Source: Angiostrongylus vasorum | Taxonomy: Eukaryota; Nematoda; Chromadorea; Rhabditida; Metastrongylidae | Length of the DNA stretch: 64,000 nt | Direction of reading: 5' to 3' | Assembly: GCA_018806985.1 (NCBI GenBank) | Contig: JADANN010000018.1 | Span: forward strand, 1,644,501 to 1,708,500 | In this document: piece by piece, positions 21,455 through 33,389 of the stretch | Layout of the letters: each line of letters opens with the position of its first letter | Position numbering within the stretch: the stretch's first letter is position 1 | Notes under the pieces: model-generated | Database searches by the model: none | Told to the model about the DNA's origin: nothing | What the model saw: the letters and a program-made list of their open reading frames with translations, nothing else | Program-made: the position numbers and the translations under genes

Positions 21455-22195
21455 TCTTGTACTACTTCTGAGTATCATTTAGATTTTTTCTTTACTTGTA
21501 TTGAACGCTGCTCACATTCAAAATTCGTCGGTAACTTAACAAGCACCGAAACCATGAGTGTCAATTAATATTTAGCACGGTAACAGCACTAATGAGTCGT
21601 TTCTTGACCTAAGCGTCAATCCCACGAATAGGGCAACCGAATGAGACTGTTAGGGGCCGAGGTAGCCAATAGATTCAAAAGTGGGTCCAACGGTTTTCTG
21701 TTTGGTCACAATGGGACATGGACCGAAGCTAGTTCAGGGCCAAACGATGGTGGGTGATTATATCACGCTGCAATCCTCATTTAGTTGTCTGGCTTTTGAA
21801 ATAATCTAATAAAATCGTAAAGAGGGTTTAGATATTAAACGTCACAAAACGATATGATTAAGTATCGTTAGAATTCATTAGAGTATCTCACACGTGATCA
21901 AATTGAAGGCTCAACTCATTACTAACTATGAGAAGTTGCTAAGTACAACAAAAGTAGGAGAAAGTGCTTCATATTTTGTTCATTTAATTGAATAACCAAG
22001 TTGTGTTAGTTTTGGCGGTTATTCTGTTCTAAAACAATTCGGTTTTCCAACACTATTTTGCACACGGTATCTAATATTTAGCAAAGCCGTCAAAATAAGA
22101 TTCCAGTTTTTCTGGAAATGGCTTAAAATATGACACCAGCACCGAGCGTACGTGAGCACAAACAGAAATATTAGGCTACTGTATCTTAATAAATA
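21455..22195. other. gene-free stretch, nothing recognised
   Basis: AT-rich, with no frame over about 60 codons that looks protein-like and no shared repeat. Confidence 0.45.
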
Positions 22196-22199
22196 ATTT

Positions 22200-22440
22200 A
22201 AGTTTTTATAAAGAGATTTGGACGCTTTTCACAATTTTGACTTATTATTTACTGCCTACTCTTTTTAGCGGCAGGTTATATTGCGAAATATAACTTCAAT
22301 GAAGCTGAGATATTTGCAAAACTCTGGACCGCAGGTGCCTATGGTGGAGAACGAACGCGCTATTGTCCTTTCCGGGGAGTAGCGCGCTCACCACCCACAC
22401 CATGAGGGTCCTTCGTTTCGCCTGTTTCTCAGCTAGTTCT
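22200..22440 (-). repeat. SINE-C copy
   Basis: On minus: GGCGAAACGAAGGACCCTCATGGTGTGGGTGGTGAGCGCG (A-box-like), a GCGCGTTCGTTCTCCACC B-box-like word, CTGCGGTCCAGAGTTTTGCAAATATCTCAGC, TATTTCGCAATATAACC and a 3' part with AAAAGAGTAGGCAGTAAATAATAAG. The same 3' block occurs in the opposite orientation at 32.03 kb. Confidence 0.8.
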
Positions 22441-22444
22441 ATTG

Positions 22445-25400
22445 ATCTTGGCAAAAGATGGCAAAAGTAACGAGGAGAAAAGACGACAGCCTCAGCTTAC
22501 ATCAGAATCCACTTGCCAGCCCTTCCACTTTCGTGGATGGCCGTACCAAGACATCGAGAAGAATGGAGGAAGCTATCTGGGTGTCTAAATGGCCAACAGT
22601 GGTACACCGGGTTTGCTCTGCCACCTCAAGCTCATTCGGCTAATCGACTCACCACAAGAATCGAATACCACTATGAAAGAACACTCTCCAAAAGAGCTAG
22701 CGACTGCTCGTGATGCAAGTGCCTGTATAGGTATCGCAAAAATTGTAGTGAAAACCACACACGCACTCAAACGGTGTTCGGAAAGCCGCCGAGTGGAAAA
22801 TAGGACAGATGCTCAAACCCAAGCAAAATCCACGCATGAAGTACTCGAATTCGCATGTCTTGTGAGTCGGAGTCGTTGAACTAACCATGGTAGTTGTATA
22901 AGTTTTTAAAAAACACCACCAATCTGATACACATCTTATCATTTTCGCTCTTTTCTAATAGAGATGCGTAAATATTCTACCCAATTGTTAGCAAAAACTA
23001 TTATCATTTCCAACGTTAAGCACAATTGTAGGCTGCAATTTGTATAAAAAAGACCAGTGTGCGAAAAGCGCGGAAATGAAGGTTTGAGTGACAGAGGAGG
23101 ATTTTCCTATAGACTTTCTCTCTTGGCTGCTCGATTTGATGAAAGAAAAAACTCTTCGTTAAGAGTTGAAGTCTTTAACGTCTTTTTTCCAGTTGTATTG
23201 ATATCAGTCTGCTCTCATTGTTTTTGTCCTTCAGGAGTCTATGCCTTAAATATCTCTTCTCGTTTATAGCAATTAATTAATGCGTAACATTAGCGTCAGA
23301 TCATGTGAAATTCAGAGCCCGGCAGGTGCAACGCATCGAGTTGTTTTTCCTACGCGTCTAATCGGACATTCCTCTGATTTCTGTGCTTTTGACACTCGAC
23401 ACTCGTCAGCGACGATGGGTCGTCCTCGGTGTCGTCTAGTTCTGCGACAAGCATACAAATATACTGACTGCTCTGTCGCGGCGCTTCATGCTGATTCGTC
23501 CATGTCAGCTAATCAACTTCATTTCAAATGAAGTACTCCCGATGGGTCGCAAGTGCTTGTTCTCGTTGAACTTTCGGCATCGTATAGATTACTTCTTAAT
23601 TTCGGAGCCACTCCAATTCAATACATTCACGTAATTTTAAGGCCATTTAAAAGAAAACCTCCATTTCTTGAACTCTTTAGAAATGCGTGTGGATCCTGTA
23701 ATGAAGTATTCATGAAGTCATCGAGTAATATAATTACTCTTCAGAACAACATCATTCCTCCCAAGTTTTTGTTACGCTGTCGTCGTTCTTCAATAAGGAA
23801 ATCATTGCATTTCATCGGCTGCTTCCGATGTATTCCAAGATGAGAACAGCGACGTCGTTTCACTAGTAATGCTTAAAGGCCTGTTACACTTTCGTCCGTA
23901 TTCCGGTAGTATAGCCCAAGTCCCAGTTAAGTCAACGCCGTCATAGGAATTTCCAGATTTAAAACCTGGTATGTCAAATTTTTGCTACCGAAACGAGAGT
24001 CACACTGTAGTGAGAGGTTTTGTTATATGCTGTTTGTTCTTAAAATATAAAAAGAGCGCAAAAAAAATCACTAGAAATATATAACAAAGTGAATAGTGGG
24101 GTCTCTACGACAACATACTTTTCAGCAGCTTAGAAAACGAGGACTGTCCGATAGAAGGCAACTTCTCACATGAAGAAGCTGGGGGTTAGGCGATAGTGTG
24201 GAGTTGTGGTTGCCCGAATTCCTGCCATCTGCAATGTAGTAGCATTGACTGGTGCACAATGGACTAACAATGAATGCGCCTTTAATGTGGACGTTAGGAT
24301 ACCGTATAATGTTAAAAAAGCAGTAGGAAAAAAGTTTTCGTGCGAAAACTACCACGTCTTAGAAACTCTTACAAGAAAGAAAAACATAAGGTGCAAAAGC
24401 AGCCTTACATCCATTTTCCTACTTAAGAAGTCATCAGTAATTTCCTAAGACCTGCTTTTTTGTTAACCTTGGCATTTATTGATAAGTCGCTGTTTTCTTG
24501 ATAACCACACACGAGGAAGTTAATACATTCTTTGTTCACAAAGGCTTGACGTTTCCACGGATTTCGTCTTTCTCAAAACCTGCAAATGTGAAATTAACTG
24601 CAATCTAGTCAGTCAAATGCCTACATAATCCCAAGAGAAAAAATTCGTATAACCCAGATTTCAATCGCATTGAAGGAGCTAATTTGTTTCTCATATAATT
24701 AAAAAAACTTAGCGTTTAATTCCTTCGTAGTAAGGAATAAATAGCTAACAAAGTTGTTTCAATGCTCTCGATTTACTTCAGTGAGTCCTTGGAACCAATA
24801 TGACAAGTGATTAAAAAATTGAAATAGATGTATGGTCTCGTTAAACAGAATTATATGAGAAGGTTGTAACTGGAATTATGAACGCATGTTAAGTGCTGAA
24901 CGGACAGTAAAAAGAAGAGGAATATGAATCGAAGCTGTTGTGGAAGGGACTCCAGGTGAAGGAGGGTCACATTCAGAATAAGAAGCGCTTACCCATTCTA
25001 GATTTTCTGCTGGTGCTACACATTTTACTTCTTCCATTTAAATGCATGAAATAGTACATTTTGGCCCATCGCTTTCACAGATTGGTGCTTTGTGCAGTTT
25101 AGGCTTCAGGACTTCAAACTACTCAACCTACTAAGTGATGTGGTTAAAATTATAGTAGTTAAAAGCGTTGCCTGAGCAGCTTCGAGCACTCCTGTGAAAT
25201 TGTATATCCAAGTGTACGTCCATACCGTGACATCTTACTGTAAGGGCACATCGTTGCTTAATGTTAAGAATATCTGAATTTTAAACTCCATGCTATATTC
25301 CATGTCCAAAAAATTGAAGTACTTTGTATGTAAAGGATCATGGGACGCATGACTTTCCTTGAGAAGTTTTATAGCGTCCTAAAGCTGCATACACATAAAA

Positions 25401-26385
25401 CATTGTCTCATCTGATCATTACTCTTTTTCATGACAGTCTTCTTAGAAATGAGGCAGCGCTACGAATTCAGCACTTAGGATAACTGTAGAATTTTGCGAG
25501 GATAAAATCCTTGTATTAATAGCTCATAAATGACTTCAAATTTCATTGTAAATCGGTGTAACCCCATAAGTACACTGGAATTGAATCATCGTACTCGATC
25601 GAAAATCTCCAGAATAGAGAAAAAAAAGTTTTGGTTGATGCATGTGTCTGCTGGGTGTTCAAAAACCTCTTCTGGAGGCTAACATACGGAGCCGACTCCG
25701 CCTGCTCAGCTGTGAAAGGATTGCCATCTGATTGCCAGGCTTTATAGTCGATTGGAATCCAAGCCCATCATCTTAATGTTTGTTTTTTTCCTTCTAACTA
25801 GCTTCTAGCAAGATTCTTTGTGTGGTCTCCAGTTAATTAGAACACGGAGTGAAATTTGCCACCACTGGTGATAAATATTATTTCGCAGGAACAAAAGTTC
25901 TCACTTCCCACGTCCACAGTATTCTTCTTATGAATGCCACCAAATAGAAGCCAAATGTTCAACTGTAGAAATTATACTCTCTTCGCCCTTACTTCGGCCT
26001 TCTCACTTTCTCATTTTCGAATGTTTGGCATGTTAGGAGGCAACTTCACTCGGTCTTTTTTGTATAACTTTTTATTTCTGGGAAAGCGCTGGTATTAAAA
26101 TCTAGCATTGCTTACCACTCCTGGATCATTCTGATAACCATCTGCTGAAGATATGAGGTTCCGGAGGATCTTAAGTTGTGAACTTCGTTATGACGTGTCT
26201 ATTATGTCTATCCTATTACCTAAATTCTCGGAGATTTTTTAGGAACTTGGGCAACCTCGGTCTAGCAGAGGTGTTGTTGTCATCCAATCTTAACATGTAA
26301 GCTGTGATTTCTCGCGGCTTTTCGTTGGCGTGTTCGTTCTTTTTGCACCATGCATCTACTTTTTCTTCAAAATTTATACTGTTTG
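22445..26385. other. long gene-free stretch
   Basis: Several frames of 60-96 codons (for example 22589-22879, 23280-23531, 23553-23843) lack recognisable motifs and splice context. Near 24500-24590 a degenerate Penelope-terminus-like scrap reads CACACGAGGAAGTTAATACATTC followed by GACGTTTCCACGGATTTCG. Nothing else supported. Confidence 0.4.
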
Positions 26386-26391
26386 CAGATC

Positions 26392-29300
26392 ATGGATGTA
26401 CGATTTCCTGTTATCATATTGTTTTGCTCTTTAGCGGTCGTCATCGGACAGGTGATGGAATTCCTCATTTTTCTTTTTCATAATCACTGATACTTGCAAC
26501 TCATGGACATCTTTCCTACATATTCCTTTCTTTAACACATTATCGTACACTTTAACACGTTTTCGGCAACACGTGCATTGGTTCCAATGCATGTTCATAT
26601 TTCATATCTCATGATGAAATACACGAATTCAGATGAAAATCACTAGAACACACAAATGTATGCGAGGGCATTTCGACATTTCGTTGATGAATAGCTAAGA
26701 CTTTAGAGTCACAAATCCTTTTTCACTGTTTTTCGTCGAGATGGCTCGTATTGCAAAAGCCGAAGCGCGTAAATAAGTGAGATTTCGTCCGACATGACGC
26801 GATGGCATCCTCAAACATATCGTGGAGCTGCCTGTTAAGCCTCTTCCGTGGAAATCTTCATGGAAACTCGATTCTTTATTGACTGATTTGGAAACTGAAC
26901 TCTGAAAAATTTTAAAATATAGTTAACCTTTTAGCATTATTATGAGCAATCCGCCCCGAGGCGTCATAAAGTTGCTCAATAGATTCTGTTCCTTTGCACA
27001 AAAATTAAGATGTAGCAGTCGCGTTTTCCGAATGTTGTGTACATTTCATCATTTGTAGCCTAGAATCCTTTAACCGTGCCTCAATTGGGCGACGTGGATA
27101 GAATTAACGTACGTAGTTGTTGTTGATATTGAGGTGAACTATCCAGTAGAAGTACTTACTTAGATACTTGCACAGCCCTTCTTCGCTGGTTGTGGGGACC
27201 TCAGCATAATTTCCAATTTGCTTGTTTTGCTGGTTTAGCCATTGTGGTTCCCTGGAGTCCCGAGGTGAGCCAGGCCAAAGTCTGCATCAGGTCGTCACCA
27301 CGACAGGCAGTCGCAGCCTTTGTAAATCAGATGGGAATTTCAACACCTACGAACACCTCCAAACCACTATAAAGCGATAAACCATTTGGAGGACTTTTTA
27401 CGGGTACATTTTGAAACTACATGGGTATGTTTCCAGATATCTTCTACCACTAAAACTTAGTGAAAAATATCTTTCACCTCTCTATACGTCGTTTTGAGCT
27501 ATCCGACTTAGCTCCTCACTCTTAATTGTAGCTGTCATTTTCGATTATCGGTTCCGCTAACCATTAGTTCCCTTTTTTCTTGACGAAGGATAAAGAATAA
27601 AGGGTTTCTCGATGATCAATCGATGGGAGATGCGCCATAGAGTGGACTTCATTGAACATCACAGAGGTGATTGAATACAAATCTGCCCTCTACAAAGACC
27701 TGCAGTGGTTACCGATCTATATGTAGGTTCTACTATCCTCTCAGACAAGGTTAGTAGCTAATTGCAAGGACCACGCCTGTGTTAGAGGACACCTGTAAGC
27801 ACTGCTCTACGTTCGCCTTGCAGTTTAGATAGAAGGAAGAAAATCACAGGAAACGGAATTGATTTCAGTTAATTTTTGATTTTGATAATAGTGCCTTGCT
27901 AGAACTGAAAAGTCTCTGGTCAGAGAAATAGTGTCAACACTTTTTCCTGATTTCGACAGTCCGTCAACTTTCTCGTCTTGATGTCGTACGAAAGATAGGG
28001 TAAAAGACGATCCCGATGACGGTCATCAAACATTGGACGTCGATGATGAATGTCTTCAACTTGCTGAATAAACGTAAGCGTACCGAGTACGAAATCCTGG
28101 GAAGTGCGTTAATCACAGTCACAAGGAAGAAAAGTGAAAAATAGTAAGGTGATCTCATTAAAAAACAGATGAGCGAGAACGAGTCATCCTGTTCACTTTG
28201 AATCGACCTTCTGTTAACCTCACTGTTGATGACGAAATTTCGCTTTCTGTAATAGCGCTCATTATAATCATTAAGAACTGGGCAAAGATTCGAAGTGTTT
28301 CTTTTTCTATGCAGCTGATAAGGCTCAACGCTGTGTCCTAACTTGCTGTGTTTAAACATTCCCCTCATTGCCATTTTCACTGCAAATTGCTAAAAATAGC
28401 GTGCAATAACACTGCTGAACGTCATCGAAAATGTTGTTCGAATTGTTCATACCGACAAGTGTCATTTCTATCTGGACTGAAAGTGAAGTATTCTGATGCA
28501 AGAACAACAATTTGAGGTGCGGTGAGAACGCAAATGACGAGATCAACGAGCGGAGAGTGGTTGTTGAATAGGTTTTACTTTCTACATGAGATCGATACAC
28601 CGCTTTGTAAGCCAACGTTTTTTTGCTGCGTCCCGACATTCCAGGCATAATCTCTCCGCCGTCCGTAGTACTGTTATAAGGGAGGTTAGGGAGGTTAATG
28701 AAACGTCTCGATTTGATTCAGTTTTCTGTGGCAGGTCTTCTTTAGTGAGGGAAGGAAACCTCGTTTTCGCTTCACTGAATGTGCATACGCTAGTAAGTTT
28801 TACATAAGATGATACATGAAAAGAAACATTGAATTTATACATGCTCCATCTGTCGTTGCTGTTCATACCGCGATGTCACCGCTATGCCACTAGCGTTGTC
28901 TGATCTCTTAGGCATTAAGGAAACCCGTACTTGTTGCTGAGATCCCTAACAACTGCTACGGTAAATTTTAAGTACGATTGGGCAATTAAAGCCTCAACTT
29001 TGTTAACAGCAGTTTGTATTCGTACAAAAGCGGAAGTGAGGACAAATTCTTTGACTTCGTGCTCTGACATGGTGTGCAAGAGTAAGTCAAGAAATTTGTT
29101 CTAACCAAGAAAATTCTACAGCGCAAGTAGTCAATTAAACGATCGCTACTAACAAAGACTCATTCTACTAACATGTATTTATATTGTTGAGCTTACACGA
29201 AGTTGATGGAGATGTTTATTCGGCTGACGATCCTTGTCGATGGTCTACAGTTCCTCTCTTCTCGATGTGGCGTCTTCGTCTCGTATCGAACCGGATCTTC

Positions 29301-30301
29301 CTCAGCGGAGCATCTCTATCAACCTCGTGAAGACTCAACAATATAAATACATGTTTATTATTCCACTACCGGAGTTTAATGACGATCGGTCTCAAAATTA
29401 CTCATTCTACCAGTTTCGGTAAGTTTCCATATGTAAGTTTCCACATAAGTGCTGCGTGGAAAGTGTATAGTTTATTCCTTCTAGACGAACGTTGATAGCG
29501 CTTCTAAGAAAAAAAATTGCAGCTTTTACTTTGACAACAAACTTCTATTTACCTTCAGCATAATTAATCAGAGTTTTTTGTATTGGTAACCTCACACTAA
29601 AGCGTTACAAAAAAAACTTCTTAATGTGGCCAACACACGTCTTCGCTTTATTCGGAGCAGCGGTGGTTCGTGCTGAGGGCTCCTCACGATGTGGCTCTTC
29701 GTACTCTTCTCATTTAGTCGAATCAGATAGAATGGAGCACTATACGAATGAAATAGTGCCATTCATCCAGTACTGTTCTTTTGCACAGGACGTTCCTTGA
29801 CTGATGGTCCATCCAAGATTATTTGTTTTTACGAAGATAATCCATCCTGAAGCGCTCGAATTTATATTACCCGTTGCAAAGTAGTATATCTGAAAACTTT
29901 CAAGAGACCAAGGCAGACTTTATTTTAACGCCGGTATGAGCAACGGTCTTGTAGACTGACATCATCGCTAGAAATAGAAGTTTTGAAAAGTCGATTCGAA
30001 TCATTATGGCTTCAAGTAAGGCGATGGCGCAGGAACGTTAGTCACAACAAAAAAATTTTTATTTACAACCCCGGGTAATTCTGTCAGTACAAAGAATATT
30101 GTGACTGTTAGCATTATGATGTGAATTGTCTGGAGCAAACTGGTTATATTTCGTCGTCATCGCGAAATTTCAGAAGGAATCGACCCAGCACTTTACACAG
30201 GACGCCTTCTGCCATCATCTTATGGCTTGGGTCTTAGAGCCTACATGATGCCAGTCTACAATGGCGAAAAAGTCAGTGGCTATTTCCTTCTAGTCCAGTA
30301 A
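26392..30301 (+). CDS. candidate small secreted protein gene (three exons), family unknown
   Basis: Exon 26392-26451 starts 3 bases after the acceptor-like CTGTTTGCAG. It encodes MDVRFPVIILFCSLAVVIGQ, a textbook signal peptide, and stops at a phase-0 GTGATG donor. Exon 28735-28792 follows TTCTGTGGCAG in phase 0, encodes VFFSEGRKPRFRFTECAYA, and ends in phase 1 at a perfect GTAAGT. Exon 30174-30301 follows GCGAAATTTCAG and supplies the needed two bases. It reads GIDPALYTGRLLPSSYG then LGLRAYMMPVYNGEK and VSGYFLLVQ, ending at TAA; an alternative GTCAGT donor lies at 30272. The phases fit exactly and give 81 aa. The third exon weakly recalls the end of MATH/TRAF-type domains, but I would not assign it. 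Intermediate or later exons could be missing. Confidence 0.4.
26452..27185. other. intron-like stretch, nothing recognised
   Basis: Lies in intron 1 of the candidate secreted-protein gene. I see no repeat from the window and no frame worth listing. Confidence 0.4.
27190..27330 (-). repeat. family-D repeat, partial
   Basis: On plus it reads GGTTTAGCCATTGTGGTTCC, CTGGAGTCCCGAGGTGAGCC, AGGCCAAAGTCTGC and CGTCACCACGACAGGCAGTCGC. This is the reverse complement of the distal part of the copy at 15.3 kb. Confidence 0.8.
27598..27822 (-). repeat. SINE-A copy, shortened
   Basis: On minus: head GGCGAACGTAGAGCAGTGCTTACAGG, then a deletion of the ACCAAGCC body block, CCTTGTCTGAGAGGATAG, and the end GATCATCGAGAAACCCTTTATTC. 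Confidence 0.7.
29195..29345 (+). repeat. Penelope-terminus-like fragment (family E)
   Basis: Contains TTATTCGGCTGACGATCC, GTCGATGGTCTACAGTTCC, CTCGATGTGGCGTCTTCGTCTCG and ATCGAACCGGATCTTCC, in the same order as at 40.65 kb. A further scrap follows near 29640-29850. Confidence 0.5.
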
Positions 30302-30477
30302 TCCTGCTTGAGCTACTGTGCCTACTTCATGTAATCGCTTCTCCAAGTTAGGGTGCTGTAAGTCAGTTAACCAACAAAAGCGTTTTCCTGACTCAGTCCT
30401 TTCACAACTTTTCCTTTGGAGGGAGTAAAACCATGTGTTGAGTCATAGATGTATGACGATGTAGAAATGACTCAATA

Positions 30478-30760
30478 GACCGACTTTCTATAAACCTCGG
30501 CATAGATAGTTGATATATTTATTTATGTGATCTTATAAACTGATCTTCTTTAGCTGATCCGAGGTTGGTATAGGTGTTCGTTGACGTTGTCGTTGTTGTT
30601 GGTGTTGTTTGTCGATGGCTGACGTTTCGGCGATTTCGCCTCCCTCAGAGTCTGGACGTATTTTTGTATTAGAATACTTTAGTTATTCGGTTTAAAAGGC
30701 TAAAGTATTAATGAAAATCAAAGTTTTATATAGATGGTGGGTTAGGATGCTACGGTCATA
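30478..30760 (+). repeat. Penelope-like element: left inverted arm / pseudo-LTR
   Basis: Starts GACCGACTTTCTATAAACC, with GGTTGGTATAGGTGTTCGTTG, the (GTT)n run, GGCTGACGTTTCGGCGATTT, CTGGACGTATTTTTGTATT and GATGGTGGGTTAGGATGCTA. From about 30530 it is matched by the reverse complement of 31545-31768 with few differences. Confidence 0.85.
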
Positions 30761-30879
30761 CTGAGAGGCTACTCACCGTGATGTAACGAGTGGGACTGGC
30801 CCACGCGTTGTTCACGTGGGGTCGCGAGCACGACACACACCGGGGTCAAAATATCATTTTGAAATAGGGCGCCAGGTCA

Positions 30880-31540
30880 CGTATGATAGTGAGGCATTCG
30901 TCTTTCCGGTTCATCTTTGGATTTTTGAAATTTATCCAAAACGCTTCAAGAGTTTTGCGCGTTGATATTTTCGACTCCTGCGCTAGGACCCGTACAGTCA
31001 CTTCAAAATCATCGCCGTTGTGCTTCTGTGCCCCTATGCGTACCTACAGGAGTGTTTTGACGAATTTTAACTTTCCCATCTCGTTGTTCTTTTATGCGGA
31101 CACAAAATGGTCTACCCGTTTCCCCAATATATTCCTCACCGCATGCGTCACATGAGATCAAGTATATTACACCTGAACTCATGCAATCCCCATCTCACCC
31201 GTTAGGACAGATCATACAGTTTTCTGAGCTGTACAAACGATCGTAGAGACGGTTGCGAACTAACTGACGGCGTATGGTATTGGGTGGGATGTCAATAATC
31301 GTTGCATATTTTTCAAGACCACTTTTTCTTAACATCTCTTAATGCCGCAACTTATTTCATTTGATATGAAGGGTAGCTTGAAAGGGATCTTACTTATGTC
31401 CGAAACATTATTTTGGGGAACTACCCTACGTTTTTGTCCAACCCGAGTGGCTTCTACGTCGTAGCCATTGGAAATGGCAATTTTTCGTTCCAGGTTTTGC
31501 GATTCCTTCCTTGCCTTTCAGTTTGACCATAGCATCCTAG
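30880..31540 (-). pseudogene. decayed Penelope-like retroelement, C-terminal part with GIY-YIG endonuclease
   Basis: Penelope-like elements (PLEs) encode a reverse transcriptase followed by a GIY-YIG endonuclease. On minus, near 31190-31080, the translation reads SSGVIYLISCDACGEEYIGE followed by TGRPFCVRIKE, the GIY-YIG core with its Cys-x2-Cys. Upstream (31545-31200) the linker shows YDRLYSSENCMICPNG. Downstream, around 30985-30890, AQESKISTRK and FWINFKNPKMNRKDECLTI fit the known C-terminus. Stops (TGA near 31200, later stops) and frame changes interrupt it. The reverse transcriptase is not present between the arms, so the copy is 5'-truncated and dead. Confidence 0.88.
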
Positions 31541-31544
31541 CCCA

Positions 31545-31768
31545 CCATCTATTTAAAACTTTGATTTTCATTAATAGTTTGGCCTTTTAAACCGAATAAC
31601 TAAAGTATTCTAATACAAAAATACGTCCAGGCTCTGAGGAAGGCGAAATCGCCGAAACGTCAGCCATCGGCAAACAACACCAACAACAAAGACAACGTCA
31701 ACGAACACCTATACCAACCTCGGATCAGCTAAAGAAGATCAGTTTATAAGATCTCATAAAAAAATAGA
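31545..31768 (-). repeat. Penelope-like element: right inverted arm
   Basis: The reverse complement of the left arm. It runs from TAGCATCCTAGCCCACCATC through AAATACGTCCAGGCTCTGAG, GGCGAAATCGCCGAAACGTC, (CAA)n, CCTATACCAACCTCGGATC and AAAGAAGATCAGTTTATAAG. Confidence 0.85.
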
Positions 31769-31867
31769 TGTAGAAATGAGTTATAGAACACCATGATGTT
31801 CCTATAAACTACACGTTATTCTTTTACTCGAGTATTCTCAGCTATTTCGAATATTAAATGAAGCTGA

Positions 31868-32075
31868 AAGACAGGCGAAACGAAGGACCCGCATGGTGTG
31901 GTGGTGAACGCGTTACTCCCCCGAAAGGACAATAGCGCGTTCGTTCCCCACCGCATACACCTGCGGTCCGGAGTTTTGCAAACATCAGCATCATTAATCA
32001 AATATCATCAGAGTTATATTTCGCAATATACCCTTCCGTTAAAAAGAGTAGGCAGTAAATAATAAGTGAAAATTT
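31868..32075 (+). repeat. SINE-C copy
   Basis: CAGGCGAAACGAAGGACCCG, ATGGTGTGGTGGTGAACGCG (A-box-like), GCGCGTTCGTTCCCCACCGC (B-box-like), CTGCGGTCCGGAGTTTTGC, TTATATTTCGCAATATACCC and AAAAAGAGTAGGCAGTAAAT. Together with 22.2 kb this defines the full length, about 210-240 bp. Confidence 0.85.
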
Positions 32076-32260
32076 TAAATGAAGTTAATTGTGATCCTTA
32101 CTGTTTAGCCATGGATAGCAGACGACAGTGCAAGCACCAATCATGACCACCTATCTGGGAACGACTTCCTTTCACGATTTGAGGTATGAACACCAGTGTT
32201 TTTCCATTAAACTCCTTTTTTTGCTTTCTTTGATAAACCCTCCAGGAAACTCTAAATGCC

Positions 32261-32278
32261 ATTATATATATGTATATA

Positions 32279-32330
<52 letters not shown>
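32261..32330. repeat. (TA)n microsatellite
   Basis: About 70 bp of nearly uninterrupted TA with two TG interruptions. It directly abuts the 5' side of the SINE-B copy that follows. Confidence 0.97.
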
Positions 32331-32331
<1 letters not shown>

Positions 32332-32332
<1 letters not shown>

Positions 32333-32665
32333 TCCGCTCCAGGCCAACCAAGCCTTTCATCTCTCCGGGGTCGTGAAATAGGTACCGAACTTGTCTGCGA
32401 AAAAAAATTACTATCTGCAATCCAATTGGGGGAACGCTCCAGCCCAGCTTTCCCAGAACTCTAGGGAGAATTGCTCGACCATTATTCTACGACGTTCAAG
32501 ATGAAAGAGAAAAGCTCAAGCAGTAACCGAAGCCATACGTAAAGTTGGAAGATTTTCGTGGACCATGGATGCGAGAAAACCAATCGAATGTGAGAAATGC
32601 TGGGATCCACACAATAAACGTGAGGACGGGTCATATACACCTTGGATCGATTATACAAAATGAGA
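32332..32665 (+). repeat. SINE-B copy
   Basis: Shows CCAACCAAGCCTTTCATCTC, TGCAATCCAATTGGGGGAACGC, CCCAGAACTCTAGGGAGAATTGCTCGACC, AGTAACCGAAGCC, ATGGATGCGAGAAAACCAATCGAATG and AAATGCTGGGATCCACACAATAA. Its head is replaced by the TA repeat. Confidence 0.8.
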
Positions 32666-32669
32666 TCGA

Positions 32670-33215
32670 TCAAATGTTTCAAAACCTAAGAAGTGCGGAA
32701 CGAGTGAAATCTCATTTATATCGGAGGCTGTTGACCAAATGTACTCAGAATTTTAATTAAACCCTAAAATCGCAAGCATTCAAAAAAGAGGGAATCCTGT
32801 GCTCCAAAAGTTTCGAAATTGCAAAACTTGTGAGGTCAAAGTTGCATTTATCCCTAGTTATATTTAAAAGATTTCGAAATGGATTTCGAAAATACAACGT
32901 CTTTTACAATCAGTAGGAGCTCGTTCCTTTATCGGGGAAGACCAATTCTTTAATGGATTCAAGAATTGAGATGTTTCTTCCTAAGAGATTTTTTTGTTTT
33001 TACATAGTTTTATAAATGGGCTGGCTATAAATGGAGGCGTTTTTGGTTCTGAATGCCTCGATGTGAGTGGGACCGTTCACTCCGCGGCGTGGTCGCCCGT
33101 GCTCTGAAGAAATCCGATTTCTCCGTGAATTTGAATGATGCTTATATATACACAAAAACATACATACATACATACATGCACATGCACACACAAACAAGCG
33201 AAAAACAAAAACAAA
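32670..33215. other. gene-free stretch, nothing recognised
   Basis: No supported feature. GTGCTCTGAAGAAATCCGATTT and neighbouring words do not recur. Confidence 0.4.
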
Positions 33216-33218
33216 CAT

Positions 33219-33386
<168 letters not shown>

Positions 33387-33389
33387 TAA

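Noticed and set aside
27964..28380. 138-codon minus-strand ORF with a hydrophobic stretch, considered as a chemoreceptor exon
   Set aside because: Only one weak hydrophobic segment, no conserved receptor motif and no flanking exons found.
28586..28807. Plus frame ending SLNVHTL, considered as the start of a LINE endonuclease
   Set aside because: The similarity is seven residues and no endonuclease motifs follow. The GTAAGT after it fits better as the donor of a different frame (the candidate secreted gene).
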